The notes under the pieces are model-generated. The model had not been told where the DNA came from, did not search any database, and saw only the letters and a list, made by a program, of their open reading frames with translations. A stretch of DNA of 46,141 bases from JAWLBR01 sp041687495 (lineage in GTDB: Bacteria; Bacillota; Limnochordia; DTU087; JAAYGB01), in assembly GCA_041687495.1 (NCBI GenBank), contig JAWLBR010000013.1, forward strand, positions 1-46,141, in the 5' to 3' direction. Shown here one piece after another: positions 15,932-24,809 of this stretch. Position 1 is the first letter of the stretch; each line of letters opens with the position of its first letter. A program made the translations under genes and the position numbers.

Positions 15932-16762
15932 ATGGACCATCGCTGGATCTGGGTTCTCATCTTGTGCCTAGCTGCCACGCTAGCCATCTGGGAGAGGCAC
16001 GAACAAGTGAAGCAAATCAGGAGCACGGAGCCTACTGCGCTGGAAGCTGCAGCCGGATCCCTGTCGATTGTACCTCAACCGACTCCACTGTCCAGTCTGA
16101 GGTTGATCGGAAAAGGTTTGCGCCCCAAAAGCCAAGAACAGGCACTGGCCTCAGCGCTCCGCCAAGCGTATCCACAATACGATTCCTTGGAGGGGCGCTC
16201 TGTGCATACTCAGTGGCTGAACGCTCCAGTGGACCCGACAGAGACTTCTTCAAACCAACTAGTATTGGCGGCGACAATTTTGCCTCATGACGGGTTTATC
16301 GCAGCATTTAGTCAACAGTCCGACGGCCAATTTCGGCTTAAAAGTCTGCTGACTAACATGGCGCATATTGATGAAGCCCAATCCTTACAAATCGTCAGTG
16401 ATGCACCTGAGGAATTAGCTGTTACCCAGACGTTGAATCAGCTGGTGGGCGCGTTTTTCAAAATCACCATGTACACGGTCTTTAAGTGGTCAGAAAAACA
16501 GCAGCAGTTAGTTAAGGTATGGGAATACCCTCTTGAAGTAGAAGAGTACGACATCAGTACCGGCTTTGAAGCCAAGAATACCCGCAGAACCGAGATCAAC
16601 ACCACTATAGACTCGATCTCCGTGTACGAAGTAGCCACTACTTGGCACAAAGATGCCGGTGATGAGTCATACCAACCCGTTGACACAACGACAAAAAGGG
16701 TGCGGTTTGTCTGGGATTCAGCTCAGTTTGCCTTCGTCCCCGAAACACCCACACCCCAGTAA
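15932..16762 (+). CDS. Membrane-anchored protein of unknown function
   Basis: 276 residues from ATG at 15932, preceded by GAGGTG. An N-terminal hydrophobic segment (about 4-21, WIWVLILCLAATLAIW) would anchor it, with the rest outside the cytoplasmic membrane. The remainder is mixed alpha/beta, rich in polar residues, with a C-terminal TTKRVRFVWDSAQFAFVPE strand pair. No family is recognised. It is transcribed divergently from the SpoIID-like gene, and a shared regulatory region of about 250 bases lies between them without an obvious promoter. Confidence 0.7.
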   Translation: MDHRWIWVLILCLAATLAIWERHEQVKQIRSTEPTALEAAAGSLSIVPQPTPLSSLRLIGKGLRPKSQEQALASALRQAYPQYDSLEGRSVHTQWLNAPVDPTETSSNQLVLAATILPHDGFIAAFSQQSDGQFRLKSLLTNMAHIDEAQSLQIVSDAPEELAVTQTLNQLVGAFFKITMYTVFKWSEKQQQLVKVWEYPLEVEEYDISTGFEAKNTRRTEINTTIDSISVYEVATTWHKDAGDESYQPVDTTTKRVRFVWDSAQFAFVPETPTPQ

Positions 16763-16777
16763 TGAAGACCTCGTCTC

Positions 16778-16801
16778 GCAGCCACGTACCCAACTGGCTG
16801 C
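16778..16801. terminator. Hairpin between convergent genes
   Basis: GCAGCCA / TGGCTGC 7-bp stem with a 10-base loop between two convergent stop codons (16762 and 16804). There is no strong T-run on either side. Confidence 0.4.
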
Positions 16802-16803
16802 CT

Positions 16804-16995
16804 CTAGATTCGGGCAGTATGCAGCACTGCGCCTTCCTTGTCTCGCAGCGTGCCCGTAATGACACCTTCATAGGTCTTTTCTCGTTCAAAACTAGTTCCA
16901 TCAGTGAAGTTCAGAACCACTGTTCCTCTCTCTAGTTGAGCCTTGGCGACAACCTTTCCCGCCAAGGCTTTTTCTAGTAGACTGACTTCGTCCAT
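16804..16995 (-). CDS. Small conserved-looking protein, function unknown
   Basis: 63 residues. ATG at 16995 follows GGGAGG with 8-base spacing, which supports a real gene. It is predicted as one helix (SLLEKALAG) followed by a beta-rich stretch (GTVVLNFTDGTSFEREKTYEGVI split by turns). It has no membrane segment and no cysteines. It lies upstream of nothing in its own direction except the convergent gene, 68 bases after the ndk stop, so it may be read from its own promoter or be first of a short unit. Confidence 0.65.
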   Translation of the reverse strand: MDEVSLLEKALAGKVVAKAQLERGTVVLNFTDGTSFEREKTYEGVITGTLRDKEGAVLHTARI

Positions 16996-17062
16996 GCTTT
17001 AGGCCTCCCTAATGCCGAACGCTACATCTAGCTGTAGTGGGCGTCAACCCAAGAGCCTGAAC

Positions 17063-17473
17063 CTACTCTCTCCCAAAGAACCGCTGAATCTCCGCGGCAG
17101 CTGCCTCAGGGGAATCTGACCCGTGCACCAGGTTGTCTGGCAGCTCGCAGGCAAAGTCACCGCGTATCGTGCCTGGAGCAGCATCCACGGGATTCGTAGC
17201 CCCCATAAGGTTGCGGACCTGTCGAATCGCGTCTGGTCCCTCTAGGATCGCAAACACTACCGGACCGGCGGTGATTGACTCGAGCAGACTCGGAAAAAAC
17301 GGTTTATCCGCATGATGTTGGTAATGCTCCCGGGCCGCCTCCTCACTTACCTGTCCTACAGATAGACGGGCGATGTCCAAACCCTTCTGTTCGAAGCGAC
17401 GCAGAATCTCGCCCGCTAGGCGTCTTCGCACCGCATCCGGCTTGATGATCACTAAAGTCTTTTCTACGGCCAT
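17063..17473 (-). CDS. ndk: Nucleoside diphosphate kinase
   Basis: Balances nucleoside triphosphate pools by gamma-phosphate transfer through a phosphohistidine. 136 residues from ATG at 17473 (GAGAGGA upstream). It starts MAVEKTLVIIKPDAVRR, carries the family LMGATNP and GTIRGDFA motifs, and has the catalytic histidine in NLVHGSDS. It lies 40 bases after fhs and is probably co-transcribed with it. Confidence 0.97.
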   Translation of the reverse strand: MAVEKTLVIIKPDAVRRRLAGEILRRFEQKGLDIARLSVGQVSEEAAREHYQHHADKPFFPSLLESITAGPVVFAILEGPDAIRQVRNLMGATNPVDAAPGTIRGDFACELPDNLVHGSDSPEAAAAEIQRFFGRE

Positions 17474-17512
17474 GTACAACGTCCTCTCAATAGCAAATAG
17501 TCAGATTGCCTA

Positions 17513-19183
17513 TTAGGAAAGTCCGATTATGTTCCCCTCAGCGTCAATGTCAATCTTCTCGGCTGCTGGCAGCGCCGGAAGTCCGGGCATCGTCAAAATG
17601 TCTCCGGTCAGCGGCACCAGGAACCCGGCTCCCAGGGACAAGCGGATCTCCTTCACCGTCAACGTCCAGCCAGTAGGAGCCCCTTTCAGAGTCGGATCAT
17701 CAGAGAGCGAATGCTGACTCTTGGCTACACACAGAGGTAGATCAGCTACTCCCAGCTCTTCGATGCGCTTTATGTCCCTTTCTGCCTGACCCGTAAACGC
17801 AACGCCGTCAGCTCCATAGATCTCCGTAGCTAGTGTGTGCAACTTCTCCTTAACAGACTGATCCCACTTGTAGAGGGGACGGAACTGAGACCGTTCAGAT
17901 TCCAGTACCGCTAAGACAGCCTCCGCCAGTTCAACACCGCCTTGGCCTCCCCTAGCTACCACTTCGGAAACAGCAGCCGACACGCCCAGCTGCCGACAGT
18001 AGTCTCGAACCAGTTCCAACTCCTCTGGTGTATCGGAAGGGAACCGGTTAATGGCCACCACCACAGGCAGACCATACTTACGCAAGTTCTCCACATGTTT
18101 CCCTAAGTTCGCCAAGCCTGAACGCAGAGCCTCAAGATTAGTTTCATTCACCTTGTCTTTGGGTACTCCGCCGTGCATATTCAACGCCCGGACCGTAGCA
18201 ACCAAGACAGCGGCATCCGGCGTTAGGCCAGAGTAACCATGAACGATATCGAAGAATTTCTCGGCGCCGAGGTCCGCAGCAAACCCACCTTCAGTCACGA
18301 CATAGTCTGCCAGCTTCATGGCAATCCGAGTAGCGATGATCGAGTTATTGCCATGGGCGATATTGGCGAAGGGGCCCCCATGAATAAAGGCCGGCTGACC
18401 CTCTAGAGTCTGGACGATGTTGGGCTTGATAGCGTCTTTCAGCAGCGCCGCCATAGCCCCTTCTACCTTAAGCTGGCGGACATATACCGGTTGCTGGTCG
18501 TATGTATATCCGACCAGCATCTTCCCCAGACGTTCTTTCAGATCAAGCAGACCATCGGCTAAACACAAAATCGCCATAACCTCTGAAGCAACTGTGATAT
18601 CAAATCCACTTTGGCGCATCACACCATTACCGGGACCGCCGAGCCCGATGGCAATCTCCCGCAGTGGCCGGTCGTTCATGTCCACGACTCTGCGCCACAT
18701 CACTCTTTTGGGATCCAGGTTGAGAGCATTCCCTTTGGCCAAGTGATTGTCAATGACAGCTGCCAACAAATTGTGGGCTGCCCCTACCGCGTGGATGTCA
18801 CCGGTAAAATGCAGATTGATATCTTCCATAGGGACGACTTGAGCATATCCGCCACCGGCCGCTCCGCCCTTAATCCCGAAAGTAGGGCCGAGAGATGGCT
18901 CCCGTAGGCACACAGCAGCGTTTCTGCCCAGATAACCTAATGCTTGGGTCAACCCAATGGATGTACACGTCTTGCCCTCTCCTGCTGGTGTCGCGGTAAT
19001 CGCCGTTGTATAGATGAGCTTCCCTGAGGAACCGGACTTGACCCGATTCCAGACGTGTGCCGCGATTTTCGCCTTGTACTTCCCGTACAGCTCCAGGTCA
19101 TCCTCCGACAACCCCAATGCGGCTGCTACCTCTTGGATAGGTTTAAGCTCTGCTCTTTGGGCTATCTCAATATCGCTAAGCAA
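17513..19183 (-). CDS. fhs: Formate-tetrahydrofolate ligase
   Basis: ATP-dependent synthesis of 10-formyl-tetrahydrofolate from formate; a methyl-branch step of the Wood-Ljungdahl pathway or general C1 supply. 556 residues from a TTG start at 19183 with AAAGGGGGA upstream. The P-loop TPAGEGKT lies at about 65-72, followed by the family motifs REPSLGPTFGIKGGAAGGGYAQV (split over about 94-116), GGPFANIAHG and DIVHGYSGL. Together with FolD, NfnAB and the corrinoid genes at 31-37 kb it points to an active folate-based C1 metabolism. Confidence 0.97.
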   Translation of the reverse strand: MLSDIEIAQRAELKPIQEVAAALGLSEDDLELYGKYKAKIAAHVWNRVKSGSSGKLIYTTAITATPAGEGKTCTSIGLTQALGYLGRNAAVCLREPSLGPTFGIKGGAAGGGYAQVVPMEDINLHFTGDIHAVGAAHNLLAAVIDNHLAKGNALNLDPKRVMWRRVVDMNDRPLREIAIGLGGPGNGVMRQSGFDITVASEVMAILCLADGLLDLKERLGKMLVGYTYDQQPVYVRQLKVEGAMAALLKDAIKPNIVQTLEGQPAFIHGGPFANIAHGNNSIIATRIAMKLADYVVTEGGFAADLGAEKFFDIVHGYSGLTPDAAVLVATVRALNMHGGVPKDKVNETNLEALRSGLANLGKHVENLRKYGLPVVVAINRFPSDTPEELELVRDYCRQLGVSAAVSEVVARGGQGGVELAEAVLAVLESERSQFRPLYKWDQSVKEKLHTLATEIYGADGVAFTGQAERDIKRIEELGVADLPLCVAKSQHSLSDDPTLKGAPTGWTLTVKEIRLSLGAGFLVPLTGDILTMPGLPALPAAEKIDIDAEGNIIGLS

Positions 19184-19333
19184 CAGTATCCCCCTTTGCT
19201 GGTCGTTTTGCCAGCAGACGCTGTGCTTAGATGTGCACCGCCGCCAGCCAGTTCACTTAGACAATTCATCAGCCACCTGGCAGATCCTTTTGTGTGCAGA
19301 TTCCGCTGTGGAATCGACGCCACTGCTTACGGA

Positions 19334-20299
19334 TCAGCCGCTTCTCTCGATTAGTTGGTCGACAGTCGCTGTCAACAGCCACCGGGACTGATTTAACGGA
19401 ATGTCTTGCAGTGCTTGCTTGGCCTGAGATGCATAGCTGCGGGCAGTTTCCATGGTGTAATCGACAGCGCCTTGATCCTGTAGACGAGCGACCAGCTCCC
19501 TCTGTTTCCGCTGGTCAAGGGGTGTAGTGCTTTCCGACTGTATACTTTGTGAACCGTTCTGCCGGATTAGGTATAACAGAGGAAGAGTGATAATGCCAGC
19601 CTTAAGGTCCGAACCCACCGGCTTACCCAGGTCGGCTGTATCTCCGACAAGGTCCAACAGATCGTCAACAATCTGGTACGCCATACCCACATGCCGCCCG
19701 AAGTTAGCCATCGACTGGGCCTGACTTTCTGTGGCTCCAACTGCGAGGGCTCCGCACTGGCAGCAAGCCTGGAAGAACTCAGCCGTCTTGCGTTCAATTT
19801 GCGTCAGGTAATGCCGCTCGGCTTCGTCCCCAACCGCCGAAAACTCCAACTGCATGATCTCGCCATCACACATGTGACGCACCATCCGCATCATGGTGGT
19901 GAGAATTTGACTGCTGGCTTCATTGGCCAACAGCTCAACGGCCCGGGCCCAAAGCGAATCCCCAGCTAACACCGCAATCCTGTTTCCCCACTTGGCGTTA
20001 ACCGTAGTCTGGTATCGGCGCAGATGCGAACCATCGATAACATCATCATGCAGTAAAGTGGCCAGGTGAATAGCCTCCGCCGCCGCTGCGATTGGCAGTG
20101 CGGCACTGACATCCTGGGCAAACACTCTGGCACTGAGCAGTGTGAGAATAGCCCGAACCCGTTTGCCGCCCTTTGCGGCATACAATGTCACTTCCCGCAC
20201 CGCTGAATTGGCCTCGGCCGATAGCATATCCCGCAGCAGCCTGTCTACTGCCGCCAAGGGCTCACCAATCTCCGCTGCGATCTGATCTAACAACGCCAA
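19334..20299 (-). CDS. hepT: Polyprenyl (probably heptaprenyl) diphosphate synthase
   Basis: Trans-isoprenyl diphosphate synthase that makes the menaquinone side chain. The start is taken as TTG at 20299, preceded by AAGGAG with 8 bases; the open frame extends upstream into the menG gene but this form gives 321 residues, the usual size. First aspartate-rich motif LLHDDVIDGS (about 83-91), second YQIVDDLLDLVGD (about 208-220), plus GGKRVR for diphosphate binding. It follows menG by 26 bases in a rex-menG-hepT arrangement, supporting menaquinone synthesis. Chain length cannot be read from sequence alone. Confidence 0.9.
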   Translation of the reverse strand: MALLDQIAAEIGEPLAAVDRLLRDMLSAEANSAVREVTLYAAKGGKRVRAILTLLSARVFAQDVSAALPIAAAAEAIHLATLLHDDVIDGSHLRRYQTTVNAKWGNRIAVLAGDSLWARAVELLANEASSQILTTMMRMVRHMCDGEIMQLEFSAVGDEAERHYLTQIERKTAEFFQACCQCGALAVGATESQAQSMANFGRHVGMAYQIVDDLLDLVGDTADLGKPVGSDLKAGIITLPLLYLIRQNGSQSIQSESTTPLDQRKQRELVARLQDQGAVDYTMETARSYASQAKQALQDIPLNQSRWLLTATVDQLIERSG

Positions 20300-20324
20300 G
20301 GGCCTCGCTCCTTCAGAATCGGAT

Positions 20325-21026
20325 CTATCTAACCCCGGTGTGGACACAGGATATCCCCCCTGCGAGGTTGGTGTAGCCCACCTCATTAAATCCCACATCG
20401 CGCATCAACGCTGCCAGCTGTCGTTGAGGAGGATAGGCCAGCAAAGACCGGGGTAAATAAAAGTAAGCAGATATGTTTCCTTTGTTAATCAGACCGAGCA
20501 AGGGTACAATTCCGAAAAAACCCAAATAATACAGCGCTCGAAGTGGCGCAAAAGCCGGCCTGCCCAAGTCAAGAATCACTAGCTTTCCCCCGGGACGTAA
20601 TACCCGATGCACTTCCTCAAGAGCACGGGTGTAATCCTTTAGGTTGCGCAGGACGAACCCCATGGTAACAGCATCAAAGGATTCGTCAGGGAAAGGCAGT
20701 GACAGGGCGTCTCCTACCACAAATTGCAGCCGTTCCACCAAGGAATCACCAAGCGCTTGCACCTTCAGCTTAGCAAAGTGCAGCATCTCTACACTGAAGT
20801 CGAGACCAGTCACTCTCCCACCGGCACCTACCCGTTTGGCCAGTTCAATGGCCAGGTCACCAGTTCCTGTACCAATATCTAAAACGTTGCTCCCCGAACC
20901 AACCGCCAGCTGGGCGGCTCGCCTACGCCAGGCCAAGTCCCATCCCAGACTAAGGATCCTGTTCATCAGATCATACCGAGAGGCAATCTGACCAAACAGT
21001 TGGTGCACGTACGCATCCTTTGGCAT
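20325..21026 (-). CDS. menG: Demethylmenaquinone methyltransferase
   Basis: SAM-dependent C-methyltransferase, last step of menaquinone synthesis (UbiE/MenG family). 233 residues from ATG at 21026 with GGGAG upstream. SAM site VLDIGTGTGDLA (about 48-59), then VTGLDFS, and the family motifs FDAVTMGFVLRNL, RVLRPGGKLVILDLGRP and YYLGFFGIVPLLG. It lies between rex and hepT, consistent with redox control of quinone supply. Confidence 0.94.
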   Translation of the reverse strand: MPKDAYVHQLFGQIASRYDLMNRILSLGWDLAWRRRAAQLAVGSGSNVLDIGTGTGDLAIELAKRVGAGGRVTGLDFSVEMLHFAKLKVQALGDSLVERLQFVVGDALSLPFPDESFDAVTMGFVLRNLKDYTRALEEVHRVLRPGGKLVILDLGRPAFAPLRALYYLGFFGIVPLLGLINKGNISAYFYLPRSLLAYPPQRQLAALMRDVGFNEVGYTNLAGGISCVHTGVR

Positions 21027-21108
21027 AGATCCGACTCCCTTGTGCCGAGTCTGTGGCAGCCCATTCCTCGCCTTACCCAAACCTGCTGGCTAACGTCAGA
21101 CTATCGGG

Positions 21109-21741
21109 CTAGTCAGTAACATAGTATGCGAGCCTCTGCAGTTCTAACGACAGATCTGCATTGGCAATCTCCACACCCTCCGGCACAGTCAGCTTCACCG
21201 GTGCGAAGTTTAGGATGGCCTTGACGCCCGAGCTTATCAAAGCATCGACCACAGCTTGGGCAGCTTCTCCGGGCACAGCCACGATGCCAAGCTTGGCGCC
21301 TAGCTCGGTAACAACTTCCTTCAGCTCACTGATGGGCTGGATCATCATCCCGTCCACTTCTTTGCCCACTAGGCGCGGGTCTTCATCAAACAAAGCCCTT
21401 AGTTCCAGGGTAAAATTCGGATCTTCTCTGAACCGCCTTCGGTTGTACCGAGCCAAGGCGTGTCCCAAGCTTCCGACTCCAACCAAGACCATTGGAACCG
21501 GGTGATGCAAATTCAAAATCTTGCGCAGTTCATCTTTGAGATATGAAACCTCATATCCAACACCCTGCTTGCCGAACTCACCAAACCAGGCCAGATCCTT
21601 GCGCACCAGAGCCGGACTAACCCCAGCTCTAGCTCCCAATTCTTGCGAAGACATCAATTCCTGATTCGGTTCTTCATCCAAGACACGCAGATAGAGGGGA
21701 AGCCGACGAACTACGGCATCCGAAATACGTTTCCAACGCAT
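21109..21741 (-). CDS. rex: Redox-sensing transcriptional repressor Rex (copy 1)
   Basis: NADH/NAD+-sensing repressor. 210 residues. N-terminal winged helix (about 1-75) with SSQELGARAGVSPALVRKDL and FGEFGKQGVGYEV, the typical Rex DNA-binding region. Then a Rossmann domain with GVGSLG (about 88-93) and C-terminal GIVAVPGEAAQ and ILNFAPVKL. It follows the deacetylase by 21 bases and precedes menG, so the respiratory quinone genes may be under its control. A second Rex gene lies at 23273-23947. Confidence 0.95.
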   Translation of the reverse strand: MRWKRISDAVVRRLPLYLRVLDEEPNQELMSSQELGARAGVSPALVRKDLAWFGEFGKQGVGYEVSYLKDELRKILNLHHPVPMVLVGVGSLGHALARYNRRRFREDPNFTLELRALFDEDPRLVGKEVDGMMIQPISELKEVVTELGAKLGIVAVPGEAAQAVVDALISSGVKAILNFAPVKLTVPEGVEIANADLSLELQRLAYYVTD

Positions 21742-21762
21742 ATTACACTCCCCTTCCCAGGT

Positions 21763-23154
21763 CTATCTTAGCCGCAACCTCTGACCCGCCCGCAGATTAT
21801 GTGGATCCAGCAGCGGGTTCAATGTCTGCAGTTCATCCACTGCAATGCCATAGGTGCGACTAATCGACCATAACGACTCGCCTTTAGTAATAGTGTGGTA
21901 AATCCTCTCCGGCGCACTGACCAGCTGCAGCTTGTACCCGACTGGCAAGTTGGCAGCAGCTACAGTCGGGTTAAGCTTGCGAAGAGCGGCTGCCGACAGA
22001 CCAAAGCGATTACTCACCTTCCAAATAGTATCGCCAGGTTCAACAGTATATGTACCCGATTCCGGAGTGGGTTCCCGAACGGGGTGGGGTACCCCGCTCA
22101 CAACCAAACGCTGACCTACATAGATAAAGTTCGGATCCACCCCAGGATTGAGCTCCATCAGCTGCCGCAAAGGCATCCGGTATCTTGCCGCTATACCTGC
22201 AAGGGTATCCCCCGGCTGAACTGTGTACCAAGTAGTCACTCTGCCTTCGCCGTCAAGTTCCAATAGACGATCAACTGTGACCATCTCATAACCCTGGTGA
22301 CTCAAAACCTCGATAATCTGATCCAGTGCTTGCACCGTTCCCGACAGATCCTGTCCAGGGCCGCCCGAGGAGTGCTGCAGAACAATGGAGCCGGATGAAA
22401 CGGCGGGCAAGACATTGCCCATTACCTCTTCTTCAGGTAGACTTTTCCAGTCCAAAGAGTCCACATTCCACAGGATGATCTTGTACCCGGCGTCCTCAAT
22501 TGCTTCAATTGCCCTTGAGTTCAGAGCCGCATATGGAGGCCTGAACAGCCGATTGCTCTCGCCAGTAACCTCCTCAATTACCTGCGTACTCCGCTGAAGA
22601 CTGTCCTCAATTTCATCCACTTCAAGATTGGCAAAGTTGGCGTGTGTATACCCGTGGCTGGCGATGAGATGCCCTTCCTCGTGGGCTCTCTTGACCACAT
22701 CCGGGTGCTTCCTAATGTTAGTGCCGATGAAGAAAAACGTTCCCTTGACTCCATGGCGTTTCAAGATGTCCAGAATCTGCGGAGTGTATTGGTCATCCGG
22801 CCCATCATCAAAAGTTAACGCCACATAGGGGTGGTTAGGGTTTCCACTGCGCAAAATCACATGGGGATAAAGTCGAGCGAAATCTCCAGACTGCAGAATC
22901 CGCATGGAGCTCTCACTGCCTCCATCACTTGGCTCCTCATCCGCCTCATCCGCCTCTTCGGACCCTTGCGCCTCAGCTCTTCCCCCTATGCCTTCGTTCG
23001 GCTGCTGCTCCGTTTCACCGTCAGCTGTACGGGGACTCTCAGGCGCAGCCGGGGTCTCACTTTGCGGACTCCTCTCAGGTCCTTCACGCAGACAGCCCCC
23101 CAACGACAACACCAAGGAAATAATTAGCACTATCCCTAATATTCGTCCAGACAT
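21763..23154 (-). CDS. LysM polysaccharide deacetylase lipoprotein
   Basis: Predicted surface lipoprotein of 463 residues; ATG at 23154 follows GAAGGAGG. Signal peptide with lipobox LGGC (C21), then a Pro/Glu-rich acidic linker (about 25-85). The NodB deacetylase domain (about 105-300) has TFDDGPD (114-120), metal histidines in SHGYTH (H167, H171), RPPYAALN and WNVDSLDW, so it looks active. Three LysM domains follow (about 310-354, 370-415 and 417-462), which should bind peptidoglycan. Peptidoglycan or chitin-type N-deacetylation is the likely reaction. It lies between two rex genes, an unusual position. Confidence 0.92.
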   Translation of the reverse strand: MSGRILGIVLIISLVLSLGGCLREGPERSPQSETPAAPESPRTADGETEQQPNEGIGGRAEAQGSEEADEADEEPSDGGSESSMRILQSGDFARLYPHVILRSGNPNHPYVALTFDDGPDDQYTPQILDILKRHGVKGTFFFIGTNIRKHPDVVKRAHEEGHLIASHGYTHANFANLEVDEIEDSLQRSTQVIEEVTGESNRLFRPPYAALNSRAIEAIEDAGYKIILWNVDSLDWKSLPEEEVMGNVLPAVSSGSIVLQHSSGGPGQDLSGTVQALDQIIEVLSHQGYEMVTVDRLLELDGEGRVTTWYTVQPGDTLAGIAARYRMPLRQLMELNPGVDPNFIYVGQRLVVSGVPHPVREPTPESGTYTVEPGDTIWKVSNRFGLSAAALRKLNPTVAAANLPVGYKLQLVSAPERIYHTITKGESLWSISRTYGIAVDELQTLNPLLDPHNLRAGQRLRLR

Positions 23155-23272
23155 GACAAAACCTCCTTCGTACCTAGTAGTGTTTCCACTTACAAATGAA
23201 CAATCCAGGTATAGAGGAGGCGCGATTATTGAATTAGGTTTTGCTATCTAATGTAGTATCTTTGGCTGCCGG

Positions 23273-23947
23273 CTAGCGCTTACTTTGTCCCGTTTGGAGT
23301 TCATCGGCTCCCTGGGCTTGCCGCAATCTAAAGCCTAAGGACATTAAGCTATCGATAAGGTTGATGTTTTCAACCACTACGTTCTCTGGCACACACAAAC
23401 GGGTAGACGAAAAACTCCAGATTCCCGAAACTCCGCCCTTAACCAGGATATCAGCCACCGGTTGTGCTACTTCTTCCGGTGTTGTAATAATCCCGATATC
23501 TGGTTGATGCACCTGACAGTACCCGGCCAGTTCAGCCAGCGGTCTCACTGGAAGACCGCCTACATCAGTGCGGAACAACTCCGCATCCACATCAAATAGT
23601 GCCTCAATGGTAAATCCCCTTTTCCGAAAATGGGGATGTCGGGTGAGAGCCATTCCCAAGTTCCCCACCCCGACCAACACCATTTCAAACGTCCGATCTA
23701 ATCCCAATATCTTTCCAATTTCCACTAAGAGCAGTGGCACGTTATACCCGTACCCCTGCTGCCCAAAACTACCAAACAGATTTAGGTCCTGCCGCAGCTG
23801 CGATGCTGTGATACCAATTTTGGCGGCCAGCTTAGCTGAGTTAATCCGTTCAACCCCTCGGGAAGCTAATTCAGTCAGTTCCCGGTGATACACCGGTAGT
23901 CGCTGAATTACAGGGTATGGAATGGCCCTCATACAGTTCTTTTTCAT
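23273..23947 (-). CDS. Rex-family repressor (copy 2)
   Basis: 224 residues. Same architecture as the other Rex: winged helix with INSAKLAAKIGITASQLRQDL and FGSFGQQGYGYNV, then a Rossmann fold with GVGNLG (about 93-98). C-terminal GIITTPEEVAQ and IWSFSSTRL. It is clearly diverged from copy 1, for example in the residues after ASQLRQDL, and has an extra C-terminal tail (RQAQGADEL). It leads the run toward menaquinone genes. ATG at 23947 has GGGGAG 11-12 bases upstream, slightly far; ATG at 23932 is an alternative. Confidence 0.9.
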   Translation of the reverse strand: MKKNCMRAIPYPVIQRLPVYHRELTELASRGVERINSAKLAAKIGITASQLRQDLNLFGSFGQQGYGYNVPLLLVEIGKILGLDRTFEMVLVGVGNLGMALTRHPHFRKRGFTIEALFDVDAELFRTDVGGLPVRPLAELAGYCQVHQPDIGIITTPEEVAQPVADILVKGGVSGIWSFSSTRLCVPENVVVENINLIDSLMSLGFRLRQAQGADELQTGQSKR

Positions 23948-24128
23948 CAGAACTTAACTCCCCTCGGTGGACCTAGCGGTGGTTGTGAAGCACTCTCCGC
24001 TGGAGACTTCACTTTGACTAACCTTTCGACGCCACCCGTTACGATCCTCTACCAGACATGCCGAATCGCCACCCCGCCAATTTGGCAAGCCATGGCTTCA
24101 CAGCTCTCTTCTTAGCGTCGATCAAGTT

Positions 24129-24644
24129 CTAGTTTCCTGAACCTAGTGGGCTTGCTTCCCAGCTGCTACCCTTAACCAAAAGCTGCAGCAGACGAGTCAG
24201 CCCGCTTCCATCTTCTTCGGTAAAGCGTTCTGTTACCGGACTATCGATATCCAACACTCCCAGCAGACGCCCATCAAGCTCCAGTGGGACCACTACTTCT
24301 GACCGTGATGCTGCATCACAAGCAATGTGCCCTGGGAACTGATGGACATCCTGTACCACCAAAGCTTCTCGGCGGGAAGCAGCAGTACCACAGACGCCCT
24401 TCCCCAAAGGAATACGGACACAAGCCGGTTTCCCCTGAAAGGGTCCCAACACAAGTTCCTGACCGTCCCAGAGATAGAATCCAACCCAGTTGATCTGGTC
24501 CATCTGGTCAAACAACAGGGCCGAGAGGTTTGCCATGTTCGCCAGCCAACTGGACTCCCCCGTAATCAAAGAACCATACATGGATGCTACCTGTCGGTAA
24601 AACTCATCTACTCCTACGCCACTAATCCTATCTGCTCGATACAT
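24129..24644 (-). CDS. GAF-domain free methionine-(R)-sulfoxide reductase-like protein
   Basis: 171 residues from ATG at 24644 (GGGAGGGA upstream). A single GAF domain of the fRMsr/YtsP family: NWVGFYLWDGQELVLGPFQG, then IPLGKGVCGTA. The three conserved cysteines are at about 75 (ACVRI), 85 (GVCG) and 109 (IACD), with DVHQFPGHIACD and the SRSEVVVP motif. Family members reduce free methionine-R-sulfoxide via a cysteine relay. It is first in its direction, opposite the Omp85-like gene. Confidence 0.9.
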   Translation of the reverse strand: MYRADRISGVGVDEFYRQVASMYGSLITGESSWLANMANLSALLFDQMDQINWVGFYLWDGQELVLGPFQGKPACVRIPLGKGVCGTAASRREALVVQDVHQFPGHIACDAASRSEVVVPLELDGRLLGVLDIDSPVTERFTEEDGSGLTRLLQLLVKGSSWEASPLGSGN

Positions 24645-24728
24645 ATGGGTCCCTCCCATCTAGCTCTTCTCCGTCTGTTGCGCCGCTTTGCCCGAAGATT
24701 GCTACAACTCTAGCAGGAATTCCCTCTC

Positions 24729-24767
24729 CGGCATGGAATCGTTCTCTAGACTCTTATTGTCATGCCG
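24729..24767. promoter_or_regulatory. Inverted repeat in the divergent GAF/Omp85 promoter region
   Basis: CGGCATG and CATGCCG arms separated by 25 bases lie between two divergently transcribed genes. It could be an operator or a leader hairpin; function unknown. No clear sigma-A boxes were found in this gap. Confidence 0.25.
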
Positions 24768-24809
24768 AGCCCGGCTGCACTCTGCTCCTGCAAGGCCAGG
24801 TGATACTAG

